From: Scleromatobacter sp038243995
GTDB lineage: Bacteria; Pseudomonadota; Gammaproteobacteria; Burkholderiales; Burkholderiaceae_C
Length of the DNA: 64,000 nucleotides
Assembly: GCA_038243995.1 (NCBI GenBank)
Contig: JBBRTV010000011.1
Location: 1 to 64,000, forward strand
Reading direction: 5' to 3'
Positions 29,416 to 38,818 of this stretch are shown piece after piece; within the stretch, counting starts at the first letter, position 1; each line of letters starts with the position of its first letter. Below the pieces are notes generated by a model. The model was not told the DNA's origin. It ran no database searches and was given only the letters and a program-made list of their open reading frames with translations. A program made the translations under genes and the position numbers.

Positions 29416-30396
29416 TCAGCTAGAGGCGAAAGGCCGACACGCGGCCCATCGCGCCCGAGCCCAGCGGGCGGCGCCGATCGCCGCGCACATCGTGACGAAT
29501 GCAACCCAGGCATACGGCAACAGCAGGGGCATGCCCACCAGGATCAGTCCGTCATTGCTGCCGGGAATCAGCAAGCTGCCCCAGCCCATCAGCGCGCCGC
29601 CGACCAGGCAACGCAGCAGTGCGGCGATGTCGACGTGAGCGCCGCGCCAGCTGCTGGCCGTCCATCCGCCCGCCACGGTACCGACCAGCAGGCAGGCGCC
29701 GAGCAGCAAGCGCGCGGTCAGGCCGCGTGTCGAGCCGCGGGCCAGTTCGACGAGGACGTCCGTGTACGCCCAGGCGCCGACGAGCAGCATCAGCGCGAGG
29801 AATGCGACGCCAATGACGGTCGTCGCGGCATGTGGCGACCGGAGGCTTTCGGTGACGAGCGCGCGCAAGGATGCCTTGCGCTGAGTCAGCGCAGCGCCGA
29901 TGCGCCAGGCGACCGCGGCGGCCACGATCCAGCTGGCGGCCAACGGCGCCGAGAACACGATAGAGCCCGCGGCGAGCCGGGCCGGATGCGACGGTGCGAA
30001 CAGGGGCCCGACAGTGAGGCAGCCGACATAGAAGCCCACGGGGGTGGCCGCATAAGCCCATTCCCCGGAGCCGAAACGCGCAATCGCACCGAAGACACAG
30101 GCGCGGTTCACAAAGGCGCCCAGGCCCAGCAGCGCCGCCCCGGCAAAGGTCTGCGCAGTCAGTGCATAGCCGGCCGGCACCTGCACCAGCCAGCCCAGGC
30201 GGTGAGCGACCAGCAGGCCTGCGCTGACCCACAGCGAGGCCTCGACCAGCGCGACGAGCCGGTTGAACTTGCGCTCGCTGACGACTTGGTCGACCGCCGC
30301 CACGGTGCAGGTCGCGCCGCGCTGGGTGGCGAATCCCATCACCGCGGCGCAGCAGGCCGCCGCCGCGAAGGCGAGTCCGCGGATCATGATGTCCAT
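29416..30396 (-). CDS. YeeE/YedE-family membrane transporter (sulfur-compound uptake type)
   Basis: 326 residues with about nine hydrophobic helices. Family landmarks each carry a conserved cysteine or a Pro-Gly-Asn-Asp turn: GFATQRGATCTVAAVDQVVS, GAFVNRACVFGAIARFGSGE and WGSLLIPGSNDGLIL. YeeE/YedE proteins import thiosulfate or related sulfur species. No TusA/YeeD partner gene is adjacent, so the substrate remains open. Start at ATG 30396 (MDIMIRGLAF). Confidence 0.82.
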   Translation of the reverse strand: MDIMIRGLAFAAAACCAAVMGFATQRGATCTVAAVDQVVSERKFNRLVALVEASLWVSAGLLVAHRLGWLVQVPAGYALTAQTFAGAALLGLGAFVNRACVFGAIARFGSGEWAYAATPVGFYVGCLTVGPLFAPSHPARLAAGSIVFSAPLAASWIVAAAVAWRIGAALTQRKASLRALVTESLRSPHAATTVIGVAFLALMLLVGAWAYTDVLVELARGSTRGLTARLLLGACLLVGTVAGGWTASSWRGAHVDIAALLRCLVGGALMGWGSLLIPGSNDGLILVGMPLLLPYAWVAFVTMCAAIGAARWARARWAACRPFASS

Positions 30397-30599
30397 GGCT
30401 GCCTCCGGCGCGTGTCGATTCGAGAGTCCTGGCGCATGCAGAGTCGGCCAGTGGCGTGAGCTGGCCGAGCGTCGGCTGGACGTGCATCGTTTGCCGGGCC
30501 GGCCTGCGGGGGAGCACGGCCGCCGTCGCGATGGAACATGGGACGCTCTCCTTGCGGGCAATGCACGGCTGCGCAGGCCGCGCGACAGGTCGGTGGGGT

Positions 30600-31727
30600 T
30601 CAGTGGTGTTCGATCACGCCTTCGATCGGGTCCGTCGGTTCGCACCCGGGCGAGCGCTCGATCATTCGCATCGCGTCGGCGTAGCCGGCCTCGCGGCGTG
30701 CGCGCACGCCGGCGGGCGAGAAGTCGATGTCCTTGGTGCTGTCTTCGCCCTCGAGGCGCGGGCCCACCAGGTGCGCGACATGCATCGTCCTGCTGCAACC
30801 CCACGCCGCCAGCTCGCGCACGTGGGCATCTTTCTGGCGCCCCGCGGGCAGTTGGCTCGCAAGTTCGCGGATGACGTGGCGCAGCCGGTGGATCTGTTTC
30901 TGGCGCAGGAGATGGCTGTCGGCCCGGCTGGCGAACTGGATGTCTTTCTGCCGGCCCATCACCTGCCAGATCGACGCGGGCTCCGGACCGGCCTGGTGCC
31001 AGACGTTCACCGCGAAGATCAGCGAGTCGCGTCGCGGGTTGTCGTCGAGCACCGCCTCGATCGGCGTGTTCGAGTAGATGCCGCCGTCCCAGTAGGGCTG
31101 CCCGTCGATGCGCACGGCCGCGAACGCGGGCGGCAGTGCGCCGGAGGCCATCACATGGTCGGCGCCCAGCGGCTCCTTGCGACTGTCGAAGTAGCGCATG
31201 CCGCCGGTGCTGACGTTCACTGCGCCAACCGTCAGTCGAACCGGTCCGTCGCGCAGGGATTCGAAATCGACCAGCTCGCCGAGCGTCTGGCGCAGCGGAG
31301 CGGTGCTGTAGTACGAGGCCTGCTCGACCCCCACGCTCGCGCGCGCGCCACGCAGGACGGCGAGATTGGGTTCGAAAAACGCCGGGATGCCCCGCATGAC
31401 GGTGGTCATGTTGGCGACCAGGTTGCCCATGCCCAGCCAATCGAGCGGTTCGGCGGCGCCGCGTGGAACTTCGACGTGGCGCCAGAACGCGTCCAGCCGG
31501 TCCATTCGATCGGCGCTCGCGTTGCCGGCGATCAGCGCCGCGTTGATGGCCCCGATGGAGGTTCCGATGACCCAGTCGGGCTCGATGCCGGCATCGTGCA
31601 TCGCCGCGTAGACGCCCACCTGGTAGGCGCCGAGGGCGCCGCCGCCCTGGAGGACGAGCACCACCTGGCCTGGCAAGTTCGATCGGGCCGCCGCGGGGGA
31701 GTCGTGGAGAGCAGTTGCAGTGGACAT
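30600..31727 (-). CDS. Patatin-like phospholipase
   Basis: 375 residues. ATG 31727 is preferred over the in-frame ATG 31742 because the bases between them form a strong ribosome binding site (GGGAAGAG) 5 bases ahead of it. The oxyanion-hole motif GGGALGAYQVG lies near residues 28-38, the nucleophile is Ser57 in GTSIG, and the dyad Asp is in YWDGGIYSN. A C-terminal block, TKDIDFSPAGVRARREAGYA, is shared with bacterial patatins that carry a DUF3734-type tail. Predicted function: lipid acyl hydrolase, cytosolic or membrane-peripheral. No signal peptide is seen. Confidence 0.88.
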   Translation of the reverse strand: MSTATALHDSPAAARSNLPGQVVLVLQGGGALGAYQVGVYAAMHDAGIEPDWVIGTSIGAINAALIAGNASADRMDRLDAFWRHVEVPRGAAEPLDWLGMGNLVANMTTVMRGIPAFFEPNLAVLRGARASVGVEQASYYSTAPLRQTLGELVDFESLRDGPVRLTVGAVNVSTGGMRYFDSRKEPLGADHVMASGALPPAFAAVRIDGQPYWDGGIYSNTPIEAVLDDNPRRDSLIFAVNVWHQAGPEPASIWQVMGRQKDIQFASRADSHLLRQKQIHRLRHVIRELASQLPAGRQKDAHVRELAAWGCSRTMHVAHLVGPRLEGEDSTKDIDFSPAGVRARREAGYADAMRMIERSPGCEPTDPIEGVIEHH

Positions 31728-32011
31728 TCGGTCTCTTCCCATACAGGTCGCGAAACAGGGCCCTGCGCCTCTAGGTCGCGCGGCAGGCCCGTGTCCTTAC
31801 ATGTGCACGATCGACTTCCCACGAGTGCTGCCCGGCATCGTGGGCAGCGAGGAGGGCCGCAACGACACTGCGCTGGGCTTCCAGCAGGGCCGGCTCGAGG
31901 CGCTGGCCGACTTGCTCGATCGGGGCGGCGGGGATCTCGGCCTCATCTGTCGGGGCGGTCTGGCCGATTCAGACTGGATATACTCGCGCGTCGAATCTCT
32001 TCGAGGCGCGC

Positions 32012-32572
32012 ATGACGGACTTCGCACTCCAGATCGAAATGCTGCGCCCGCAGTTGCTGCGCTTCGCGCGCACACAGTTGCGCAACGAAGCCTGGGCCGA
32101 GGATGCCGTCTCCGAAAGCCTGGTCGCCGCGCTCGAGCGGCCGGCCTCGTTCGGCGGACAGTCTCAGCTCAAGTCCTGGCTCATCGGCATCCTCAAGCAC
32201 AAGCTCGTCGACCAGTTGCGCCGCAACACGCGCGAGGCGGCGCTCGTGATGGGCGAGGACGGCGAGGATTTCGACGATGCGCTGTTCCTGCCCGACGGCC
32301 ACTGGCGCGAGGCGCCGCAGGACTGGGGCGACCCGGACGCGGCCTGCAGCCGCACGCAGTTTTTCGAGATCCTGCAGGCCTGCTGCGATCACCTGCCACC
32401 GGTGCAGGCGCGGGTTTTCATGATGCGGGAATGGCTGGAGCTCGATTCCGGCGAGATCTGCAAGGAACTTGCGATCACCACGACCAATCTCTGGGTACTC
32501 CTCCATCGTGCCCGGCTGCGCCTGCGCGACTGCCTGCAGGTGCGCTGGTTCGACGGCGAAGCCACCGCCTGA
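32012..32572 (+). CDS. ECF-type RNA polymerase sigma factor
   Basis: 186 residues. Region 2 is LRPQLLRFARTQLRNEAWAE with DAVSESLVAALERP and FGGQSQLKSWLIGILKHKLV; region 4 is LPPVQARVFMMREWLELDSG with ICKELAITTTNLWVLLHRAR. A short acidic linker separates them. The regulator gene is 5 bases downstream, the usual sigma/anti-sigma pairing. It probably controls a small stress regulon. Its own promoter cannot be read with confidence. Confidence 0.9.
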   Translation: MTDFALQIEMLRPQLLRFARTQLRNEAWAEDAVSESLVAALERPASFGGQSQLKSWLIGILKHKLVDQLRRNTREAALVMGEDGEDFDDALFLPDGHWREAPQDWGDPDAACSRTQFFEILQACCDHLPPVQARVFMMREWLELDSGEICKELAITTTNLWVLLHRARLRLRDCLQVRWFDGEATA

Positions 32573-32577
32573 TCGCC

Positions 32578-32766
32578 ATGCAAAACACCTTGACCTGTCG
32601 CCAGGCTGCCAAGCTGCTGCTCGAGGACGAGGACTGCGAGATCCCCGTGGAGGCACGCGTCGCGCTGCAGGTTCACGTGCGCATCTGCTTCGCCTGCGCG
32701 CGCTTCGTCGGACAACTCAATTTCATGCGGCGGGCGACGCGCGCGTGGCGCAAGCACTGCGAATGA
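32578..32766 (+). CDS. Very short zf-HC2 zinc anti-sigma factor
   Basis: 62 residues, starting 5 bases after the sigma-factor stop. It contains CRQAAKLLLEDED near the N-terminus and the zinc-binding Hx3Cx2C motif HVRICFAC. This is the ZAS (zf-HC2) fold that masks ECF sigma factors. No transmembrane segment or extra domain follows, so it would be a soluble, possibly redox- or metal-responsive anti-sigma. Easily missed because of its size. Confidence 0.85.
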   Translation: MQNTLTCRQAAKLLLEDEDCEIPVEARVALQVHVRICFACARFVGQLNFMRRATRAWRKHCE

Positions 32767-32779
32767 GCGGGCGCGATCG

Positions 32780-34219
32780 TCAAGCCGGTGCGAGGATGAA
32801 CTGCCGCACGATGGAACTCAGCCGGACGGCCTGGTGCTTGAGGTTCTCCGAGGCCGCGGCGCTTTCCTCGACGAGGGCCGCGTTCTGCTGGGTGACGGTG
32901 TCGAGCTGAGCCACGGCGTCGCCGATCTGGCCGATCCCCATCGTCTGCTGGCTCGACGCGGTCGAGATCTCGCCGATCAGCTGGCTGACCCGCTGGGCCT
33001 GGTCGACGATGTTGCGGATGCCGGTGCCCGCTTCGCTCACCAGCACCGTGCCGGCCTCGACGCATTCTGCGGAGGCGCTGATCAGCGTCTTGATTTCCCT
33101 GGCCGCCTGCGTCGATCGTTGCGACAGGCTGCGCACCTCGGAAGCGACGACGGCGAAGCCCCGCCCCTGTTCGCCGGCGCGCGCCGCTTCCACCGCGGCA
33201 TTGAGGGCCAGGATGTTCGTCTGGAAGGCGATGCCGTCGATGACGCCGATGATCTCGGACATCTTGCGGGAGCTTTGCGAGATGTCGCTCATGGTCGTGA
33301 TGACGCTGTCGACGACCCGTCCGCCATCCACGGCGGCAGCGCTGGCCGAGACGGCGAGGCCTCTTGCCGATTCGGCGGTGTCCGCTGTGTTGCGCACCGT
33401 TCCGGTGAGTTCCTCCATCGAGGCTGCGGTCTGCTGGAGATTGCTCGCCTGCTCTTCCGTGCGCTGGCTCAGGTTCATGTTGCCGTTGGCGATCTCGGAC
33501 GCGGCCGATTCCACGGAAGATGCCGCGACGCTGACATCGGATATCGCCGCGCCTATGCGCAGCAGCATCGCCTTCATCAGCACCGCCGTGGGTGCGCTGA
33601 CTTCCAGCGCGGCCACGTCGAGGCACAGCGCGCCGTCGGCGTCGACCGCGTGCACGATCCGGGCGAGCTCGGACGCCTGCACGGCCGCGCGTTTGAGCAT
33701 GAGGGCGAGGTAGACCTCGACGCCGGCCTGGGCGACCACGTAGGCAGCGTGCATCGTGATCTTGAAGAAGTCGGCCTGCGGCGTGCAGTAGACGCCGAGA
33801 TTGAGCGCCTGCAAGCGGTCGAACACGACGTGATGCACGGCGAACAGGCCGGCCGCCAGCATCAGGGGGCGCCAATCGCGGTAGACCAGCATGAGCCCGA
33901 GGAGCACGAAGACGCCGAAATGGAATTCGATGGTTCCGCGGCCCAGCTGGATGTGCAGCGCCACGAACGCGACGTTGCACGTGGTCAGCACGACCCGCGA
34001 CAGCACGCTGCCGCGCGCCAGCGCGAACACGGCCCCGCCGCAGCACAACAGCAGGGCGGATGCCGCCAGCGCCAGGGGAAGGCTGCCGAAGTAGTTGCCG
34101 ATCGCGATGGCGGCCACCGCGCTGCCGGCACTGGTGAGCAGCATGACCAGGTCGCCCACGCGGGCGATCGAGGTCAGGTCGGCATCGTCTGCCTTGGGAG
34201 AAGTCGGGGAGGAGGACAT
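32780..34219 (-). CDS. Methyl-accepting chemotaxis protein with integral-membrane sensor region
   Basis: 479 residues. Instead of a periplasmic ligand domain, the N-terminal 180 residues form a bundle of about six hydrophobic helices (LVMLLTSAGSAVAAIAIGNY, VVLTTCNVAFVALHIQLGRG, LMLAAGLFAVHHVVF). The cytoplasmic part is a standard signalling rod with hairpin tip MSEIIGVIDGIAFQTNILAL and AAVEAARAGEQGRGFAVVAS, flanked by methylation-helix repeats (NMNLSQRTEEQASNLQQTAA). It should couple to CheA/CheW. The sensed signal is likely membrane- or redox-related but unknown. Convergent with the sigma/anti-sigma pair. Confidence 0.92.
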   Translation of the reverse strand: MSSSPTSPKADDADLTSIARVGDLVMLLTSAGSAVAAIAIGNYFGSLPLALAASALLLCCGGAVFALARGSVLSRVVLTTCNVAFVALHIQLGRGTIEFHFGVFVLLGLMLVYRDWRPLMLAAGLFAVHHVVFDRLQALNLGVYCTPQADFFKITMHAAYVVAQAGVEVYLALMLKRAAVQASELARIVHAVDADGALCLDVAALEVSAPTAVLMKAMLLRIGAAISDVSVAASSVESAASEIANGNMNLSQRTEEQASNLQQTAASMEELTGTVRNTADTAESARGLAVSASAAAVDGGRVVDSVITTMSDISQSSRKMSEIIGVIDGIAFQTNILALNAAVEAARAGEQGRGFAVVASEVRSLSQRSTQAAREIKTLISASAECVEAGTVLVSEAGTGIRNIVDQAQRVSQLIGEISTASSQQTMGIGQIGDAVAQLDTVTQQNAALVEESAAASENLKHQAVRLSSIVRQFILAPA

Positions 34220-34520
34220 CGCAGCCTGGAGTTGACGTACCGCGGCAGAAGTCGCCGCGGGACATGTGGAAGAACCCCTTGGGTTTCGGCAGCGGCAGGC
34301 GTAGCTGTAGGGATTTGTGCTGCCCGTAAGGAGCGCGCGATTCGAACATCCGGCGCCCGGATTCGATTGCCCCGGGTGCGAAGACCGCGGCCACGACGCG
34401 GCGCGCGCCCCGGCCCCGGCCCGCGGGGCCAGGGCGCCTAGAATGAAATGCCAGCCGTCCCTGTCCAGGCCGGATCCCCCGCATGCCGCGCGTGAGGGTC
34501 ATGCCCTTCGCCCCGCCCCC
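34220..34520. other. Divergent intergenic region with a short hairpin
   Basis: No gene seen. A CCGCGGC-(7)-GCCGCGG inverted repeat (34240-34260) lies upstream of the chemoreceptor start and may be an operator or leader structure. The rest is GC-rich without recognisable motifs. Confidence 0.45.
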
Positions 34521-34994
34521 ATGTCCCATACCGAACTCATCGCCGACGTCTTCGCGGCGTTCGCCGCCGAGGCGCAGGCCTTCCCCGCGATGACCTTGCG
34601 CGGCGGCGACGCGCTCGACGCGCAGCGCGACCCGCCCCCGTTCGACGTGCTCGTCGACGCCGTCTCCGACGAGTATCTCGAAGCCCACCCGTGGGGCAGC
34701 GGCTACCTGGACGCCTTGTCCTGGCGCCATTACCTGCCGTTCATGATGGCGTACGCGCTGCGCCATGTCACCGAGACGAGCGACGTCGTCGATGCGCTGC
34801 TGACCTCGTTGCGGCCGCCCGACCGCGACCCGCCGCGCCTCGGATCGCTCTCGAAGCAGCAGGAGACGGTCGTCCTGCGCTTCCTGGACGTGCAGGCCCA
34901 CAGCGCCGATTCCGCGAACCTCGACCTCGCGGCCCAGGTGCTGGCGGAATGGTGGTCGCCCGGCGCGATCGCGCGCGACACGTCCGACGACTGA
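34521..34994 (+). CDS. Uncharacterised protein, DUF6714-like
   Basis: 157 residues. ATG 34521 (MSHTELIADVFAAFAAEAQA) is chosen because longer forms add low-complexity residues. Features: DVLVDAVSDEYLEAHPWGSG, a central YLDALSWRHYLPFMMAYALR, and QQETVVLRFLDVQAHS. This WRHYLPAYM-type core with a final 'LRFL' helix resembles small single-domain proteins grouped as DUF6714. No signal peptide, membrane helix or catalytic motif. It stands alone between two promoter-sized gaps. Confidence 0.6.
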   Translation: MSHTELIADVFAAFAAEAQAFPAMTLRGGDALDAQRDPPPFDVLVDAVSDEYLEAHPWGSGYLDALSWRHYLPFMMAYALRHVTETSDVVDALLTSLRPPDRDPPRLGSLSKQQETVVLRFLDVQAHSADSANLDLAAQVLAEWWSPGAIARDTSDD

Positions 34995-35275
34995 GTATCG
35001 CCAGCGCGAGCCGCAGGGCGGCGGCCGCGCCCGACCCGGGCGAGCGCCTGCAATGTGTGTCAGGACGTCAACCGCCGGCCGGCGGCCGGCCCGCTCGCCA
35101 GGGTCTCCCCATCGCGCTGCAGGGCGCATTTTTCCTGGGTGAGCGGCGCGTTGCGGGCCTGCGCGTGTCCGCTGCAGCGACGGTTTCGCGGGTATTCCCT
35201 GACGGTAGAAGTCGCGTCGAAAAGCCGCTTCCCGGCAGGTACAAGCGGAGTCGTCCCGACCACCCCGAGAACACC

Positions 35276-36868
35276 ATGACTCGTCCGCTTCCGCATCGCC
35301 TCGCGCGCACCTTTCTCGACGCGACCCTGATGGGCGCGCTCGCGGTCGCACTGCCCGCGGCGGCCGATGCCGCGACCTGGACGACGCTGACGAACGCCGC
35401 GCCGGGCGGCACCGGCATCATGTTCCTGCTGACCGACGGCACGGTGATGATCAAGAACAGCGCGCAGGGCAATACCTGGCAGCACCTGACGCCGTCGGCG
35501 ACCGGCAGCTTCGTCAACGGTACCTGGTCGGCACTCGCGCCCATGGGCACCGGGCGCCTGTACTTCGCCTCGCACGTGCTGCCCGACGGTCGCGTCTGGG
35601 TACTCGGCGGCGAGTACAGCGGCCCGGGCATGAGCGCCAACTGGACGAACACGGGCGAGGTCTACGACCCGCTCTCGAACACGTGGTCGCCCATCGCCAG
35701 CTTCCCCGAGCAGAACTACGGCGACGTGCCGTCGATGCTGATCGACGGCGACCGCATCCTCGCCGGATCGCTCGGCACCCGCAACAGCTACTACTACTCG
35801 ATCGGCAACAACGCCTGGACGCTCGCCGGGGCCAAGGTCTACAACGATCGCAGCGACGAGGAAAGCTGGGTCCGCATGCCCGGCGGCCGCGTCATGACCT
35901 ACGACCTGTTCCAGAGCACCGCCACGCTGGGCGCCTACGCCGAGGCCTTCGATCCTGCCGCCGGCAAGTGGAACAGCCTGAGCCCGAGCGACGGCACCGC
36001 CGCCGGCTCGATTCCCCAGCTCAGCAGCCAGACGCTGGGCGATGAACTCGGCCCGGGCATGCTGCTGCGCCGCTCGTCCAAGGCGGGCGACGTGCTCTTC
36101 ATCGGCGCGACCGGCCACACCGCCACCTACACGATAGGCACCAACACCTGGACGCCCGGCCCGGACATCATGGGCGCGCTCAACGGCTCGCCCGCGGTCT
36201 TCGGCGCCGACGACGCGCCGGCGGCGGAGATGCCCAGCGGCCACGTCCTGCTGGCGGCGGACGCGGGCCCGAGCGGGAGCACCTTCGACGGCCCGACGCA
36301 GCTGTTCGACTTCGATCCCAAGGCCCGCACCGTCAAGCCCGTGCAGCCGGCGTTTCCCAGCGCAGCGGCGCTGTCGGGGCCGGCCTTCGTGATGACGATG
36401 CTCGTGCTGCCCACCGGCCAGATCCTGGTGAGCAACGGCTCGCGAACCCTGTGGATCTACACGCCGGACGGCAAGGCCCCGCTCGCCTCGCAACCCACCG
36501 TCAGCAAGCTGAAGTACGACGGCAGCGGCCGGTTCACGCTCTCCGGCAAGCAGCTGGACGGCGTCTCGGCCGGCGCCGCCTACGGCGACGACAACGAGAT
36601 GGACGAGAACTACCCGATCGTCAGCATGAAGGGCACGGACGGCAGCGTCTACTACGCGCGCACGACGCACTGGAGCAAAGTCAGCGTCGCGGACAAGAGC
36701 AAGCAGACGGTCGACTTCACCTTGAAGGCCGGCATGCCCGCGGGTGCCTACGCCATGACGGTCAGCGGCGCGGGCGTGCAATCCGCGGCGAGCTGCCTCA
36801 CCGTCACCGCGGCCGAAGCCGCGGGTACGGGCGCGGCGACCGCGGTCGCGCTGTCGACCTGCCCCTGA
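35276..36868 (+). CDS. Secreted Kelch-repeat protein (galactose oxidase-like propeller)
   Basis: 530 residues starting at ATG 35276, with a signal peptide (FLDATLMGALAVALPAAADA). The body is a beta-propeller built of Kelch-type blades: HVLPDGRVWVLGGEYSG, GEVYDPLSNTWSPIASFPEQ, EAFDPAAGKWNSLSP and LPTGQILVSNGSRTLWIYTP. A C-terminal Ig-like part (PTVSKLKYDGSGRFTLSGKQ) resembles galactose-oxidase family ends, but the Cys-Tyr copper site cannot be recognised. Probable extracellular binding protein; an enzyme function is not shown. Confidence 0.78.
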   Translation: MTRPLPHRLARTFLDATLMGALAVALPAAADAATWTTLTNAAPGGTGIMFLLTDGTVMIKNSAQGNTWQHLTPSATGSFVNGTWSALAPMGTGRLYFASHVLPDGRVWVLGGEYSGPGMSANWTNTGEVYDPLSNTWSPIASFPEQNYGDVPSMLIDGDRILAGSLGTRNSYYYSIGNNAWTLAGAKVYNDRSDEESWVRMPGGRVMTYDLFQSTATLGAYAEAFDPAAGKWNSLSPSDGTAAGSIPQLSSQTLGDELGPGMLLRRSSKAGDVLFIGATGHTATYTIGTNTWTPGPDIMGALNGSPAVFGADDAPAAEMPSGHVLLAADAGPSGSTFDGPTQLFDFDPKARTVKPVQPAFPSAAALSGPAFVMTMLVLPTGQILVSNGSRTLWIYTPDGKAPLASQPTVSKLKYDGSGRFTLSGKQLDGVSAGAAYGDDNEMDENYPIVSMKGTDGSVYYARTTHWSKVSVADKSKQTVDFTLKAGMPAGAYAMTVSGAGVQSAASCLTVTAAEAAGTGAATAVALSTCP

Positions 36869-36911
36869 GGCGCTGACAAGACACCGTCGCCGCGCCTCCC
36901 GACCCGCGGCA

Positions 36912-37490
36912 TCAGGTCTTCTTGAGCGGATTCACGTCGGGCGCTTCGGCGTGATGCGCGAACCCGACCCGGCGCTTGACGATCTGGTTGAACCCCGGCT
37001 GGCGATGGCGCAGCCACACCTGCATCGCCTGCGGCTTGCAGCCCAGGCGCGATGTCGGCTCGACGGCCGTGCGGCCGAACGACACGCTGCACGTGCCGAG
37101 CACGATCGCATCGGCGCTGCTGGCATGCGGCAGGCGCAGGGAGAGCGGCAGGTCGACGCCGGGTGCCTGCTCGACGCCGATGTGATAGCCGAGCGCTTGG
37201 TCGACGTCGGCCCGCGTGACGATGAAGCCGTGCAGCGCTTCGGGCACGTCGCCTGCGGCGAACAGGCCGGTGAAGCGGACACGCTCGCCGGCCGCCTCCG
37301 CCAGCGCCTCGAAGGCGTCGCGATGCAGCGCGAACGGGCGCAGGCCGGCGTGCTCGTGCACGCCCAGCTACAGCGCGTGCGCGCGCCGGCCCAGCGCGCC
37401 CGCGGGCGTGAACGCGCGCACCGCCAGGCCGGCCTTCTCGATCGGCAGCAGGACCTGGTTCTTCACCGCGCCGCGGTACTTGGAGGTCAT
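36912..37490 (-). pseudogene. Uncharacterised gene interrupted by a single TAG codon
   Basis: From ATG 37490 the frame reads MTSKYRGAVKNQVLLPIEKA and continues to GRRAHAL, meets TAG at 37370-37368, then resumes in the same frame with LGVHEHAGLRPFALHRDAFE and runs 150 more codons to the stop at 36912. Without the TAG (a CAG to TAG change would suffice) the product would be about 192 residues. The sequence on both sides has the same composition and codon use, so this looks like a recent nonsense mutation rather than two genes. I do not recognise the family. A sequencing error or readthrough are alternatives. Confidence 0.6.
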
Positions 37491-37680
37491 GCCGGCCAGG
37501 TAGTCGGCGTGCGACTTCCGGGCGGGATCGAGCCGGCTCGGGGAAGCTTCAGGGCCATGCAGGACGGCGTGCGAGCGCCGCAGTGGAATGTTGCGCCAAT
37601 GCTGACGCCGGCACGTGTCGCGCGCATTGCGCGGGAAGCGTGGCAGCGGCCGGCCGCGTGCGCCGCGCGACAATCGCGTC

Positions 37681-38031
37681 ATGACCATCCTTTACGGCAT
37701 CCCCCACTGCGACACCGTCAAACGCGCCCGCGACTGGCTCGCGCAGCACGGCGTCGCGGCCGAGTTCCACGATTTCAGGAAGGGCGGCGTGCCCGCCGAT
37801 CGCCTGTCCGCCTGGGTGGACGCGGCGGGTTGGGAGCGCGTGCTCAATCGCCAGGGCAGCACGTGGCGCAAGCTCCACACGGGCGTGCAGGCCGCGGTGG
37901 TAGACGCTGCCTCGGCGCAGGCGCTGATGCGCGAGCAGGCCAGCGTGATCAAGCGGCCGGTCGTGGAGTGGGACGACGGGCGCATCACGGTCGGATTCGA
38001 CGCGGCGGCGTGGGAAGCGGCGCTGGGTTGA
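37681..38031 (+). CDS. ArsC/Spx/YffB-family thioredoxin-fold protein
   Basis: 116 residues. It starts MTILYGIPHCDTVKRARDWL with a single N-terminal Cys at the position of the catalytic Cys in ArsC/Spx/YffB proteins, followed by EFHDFRKGG and the conserved VIKRPVVEWDDG near the C-terminus. The family includes arsenate reductases and glutathione-dependent YffB. The second CxxC cysteine is absent, as in YffB. Starts upstream of 37681 lack support. Confidence 0.85.
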   Translation: MTILYGIPHCDTVKRARDWLAQHGVAAEFHDFRKGGVPADRLSAWVDAAGWERVLNRQGSTWRKLHTGVQAAVVDAASAQALMREQASVIKRPVVEWDDGRITVGFDAAAWEAALG

Positions 38032-38122
38032 GGGCCGGCGCGCGAGCGGCGACAATGCCGGCTGCACTTCCGCGCCACCGCGCGCGGCGCCGCGCGCGCC
38101 GCCGCCCCCGAGGAACCCCGCC

Positions 38123-38818
38123 ATGTTCACAGGCATCGTCCAGGCCGTCGCCACCGTCGCGGCGCTGACCGACCGTCCCGGCCTGCGCAGCTTCACGCTC
38201 GCGTTCCCTTCCGGCTTCTGCGACGAGCTCGCGATCGGTGCCAGCGTGTCTGTCGCCGGGGTCTGCCTGACGGTGACCGAGCGCATGGGCGACGCCGCGG
38301 CGAACTTCGACGTCATGCAACAGAGCCTCGCGCTGACGACCCTCGGCAGCCTCGCGGTCGGCAGCCGCATCAACGTCGAACGCGCCGCGCGCGACGGCGC
38401 GGAGATCGGCGGGCATCCGCTTTCGGGCCATGTCGATTTCCAGGCCACGCTCGCCTCGGTGCGCCAGCCGGAGAACAACCACGTGCTGCGCGTCGCCGTG
38501 CCCGCGCCCTGGATGCGCTACGTGTTCGCCAAGGGCTACATCGCCATCGACGGCGCGAGCCTGACGGTATCCGACGCCGACCGCCGCGAGGGCTGGTTCG
38601 AGGTCTGGCTGATCCCGGAGACCCTGCGCATGACCACCTTCGGCGACAAGCGCGCCGGCGCGGCACTCAACATCGAGATCGAGCGCAGTACGCAGGTGCT
38701 GGTCGACACCGTGCGCGACGCCATCGACGAGCGCCTCGGCCCGCTGCTGCCGGCGTTGACCGACCTGCTGCGCGAGCGCGGCGTCGACGTCGAGGCGCTG
38801 CTGGCCCCGACGCGATGA
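38123..38818 (+). CDS. ribE: Riboflavin synthase, alpha subunit
   Basis: 231 residues with two lumazine-binding barrels. Repeat 1 starts MFTGIVQAVATVAAL and contains VSVAGVCLTVTE and FDVMQQSLALTTLG. Repeat 2 contains GGHPLSGHVDFQATL and YIAIDGASLTVSDAD. It converts two 6,7-dimethyl-8-ribityllumazines to riboflavin plus the diamino-uracil precursor. There is no FMN riboswitch upstream. The stop overlaps the next gene by 4 bases. Confidence 0.95.
   Translation: MFTGIVQAVATVAALTDRPGLRSFTLAFPSGFCDELAIGASVSVAGVCLTVTERMGDAAANFDVMQQSLALTTLGSLAVGSRINVERAARDGAEIGGHPLSGHVDFQATLASVRQPENNHVLRVAVPAPWMRYVFAKGYIAIDGASLTVSDADRREGWFEVWLIPETLRMTTFGDKRAGAALNIEIERSTQVLVDTVRDAIDERLGPLLPALTDLLRERGVDVEALLAPTR

Noticed and set aside
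30384..30566. Small minus-strand frame between the patatin and YeeE genes
   Set aside because: A GGAG site precedes an internal ATG at 30539, but the product is an Arg/Pro-rich 51-mer overlapping the YeeE start, with no family resemblance.
38032..38122. FMN riboswitch before riboflavin synthase
   Set aside because: The gap is only 91 bases and lacks the conserved RFN helices.
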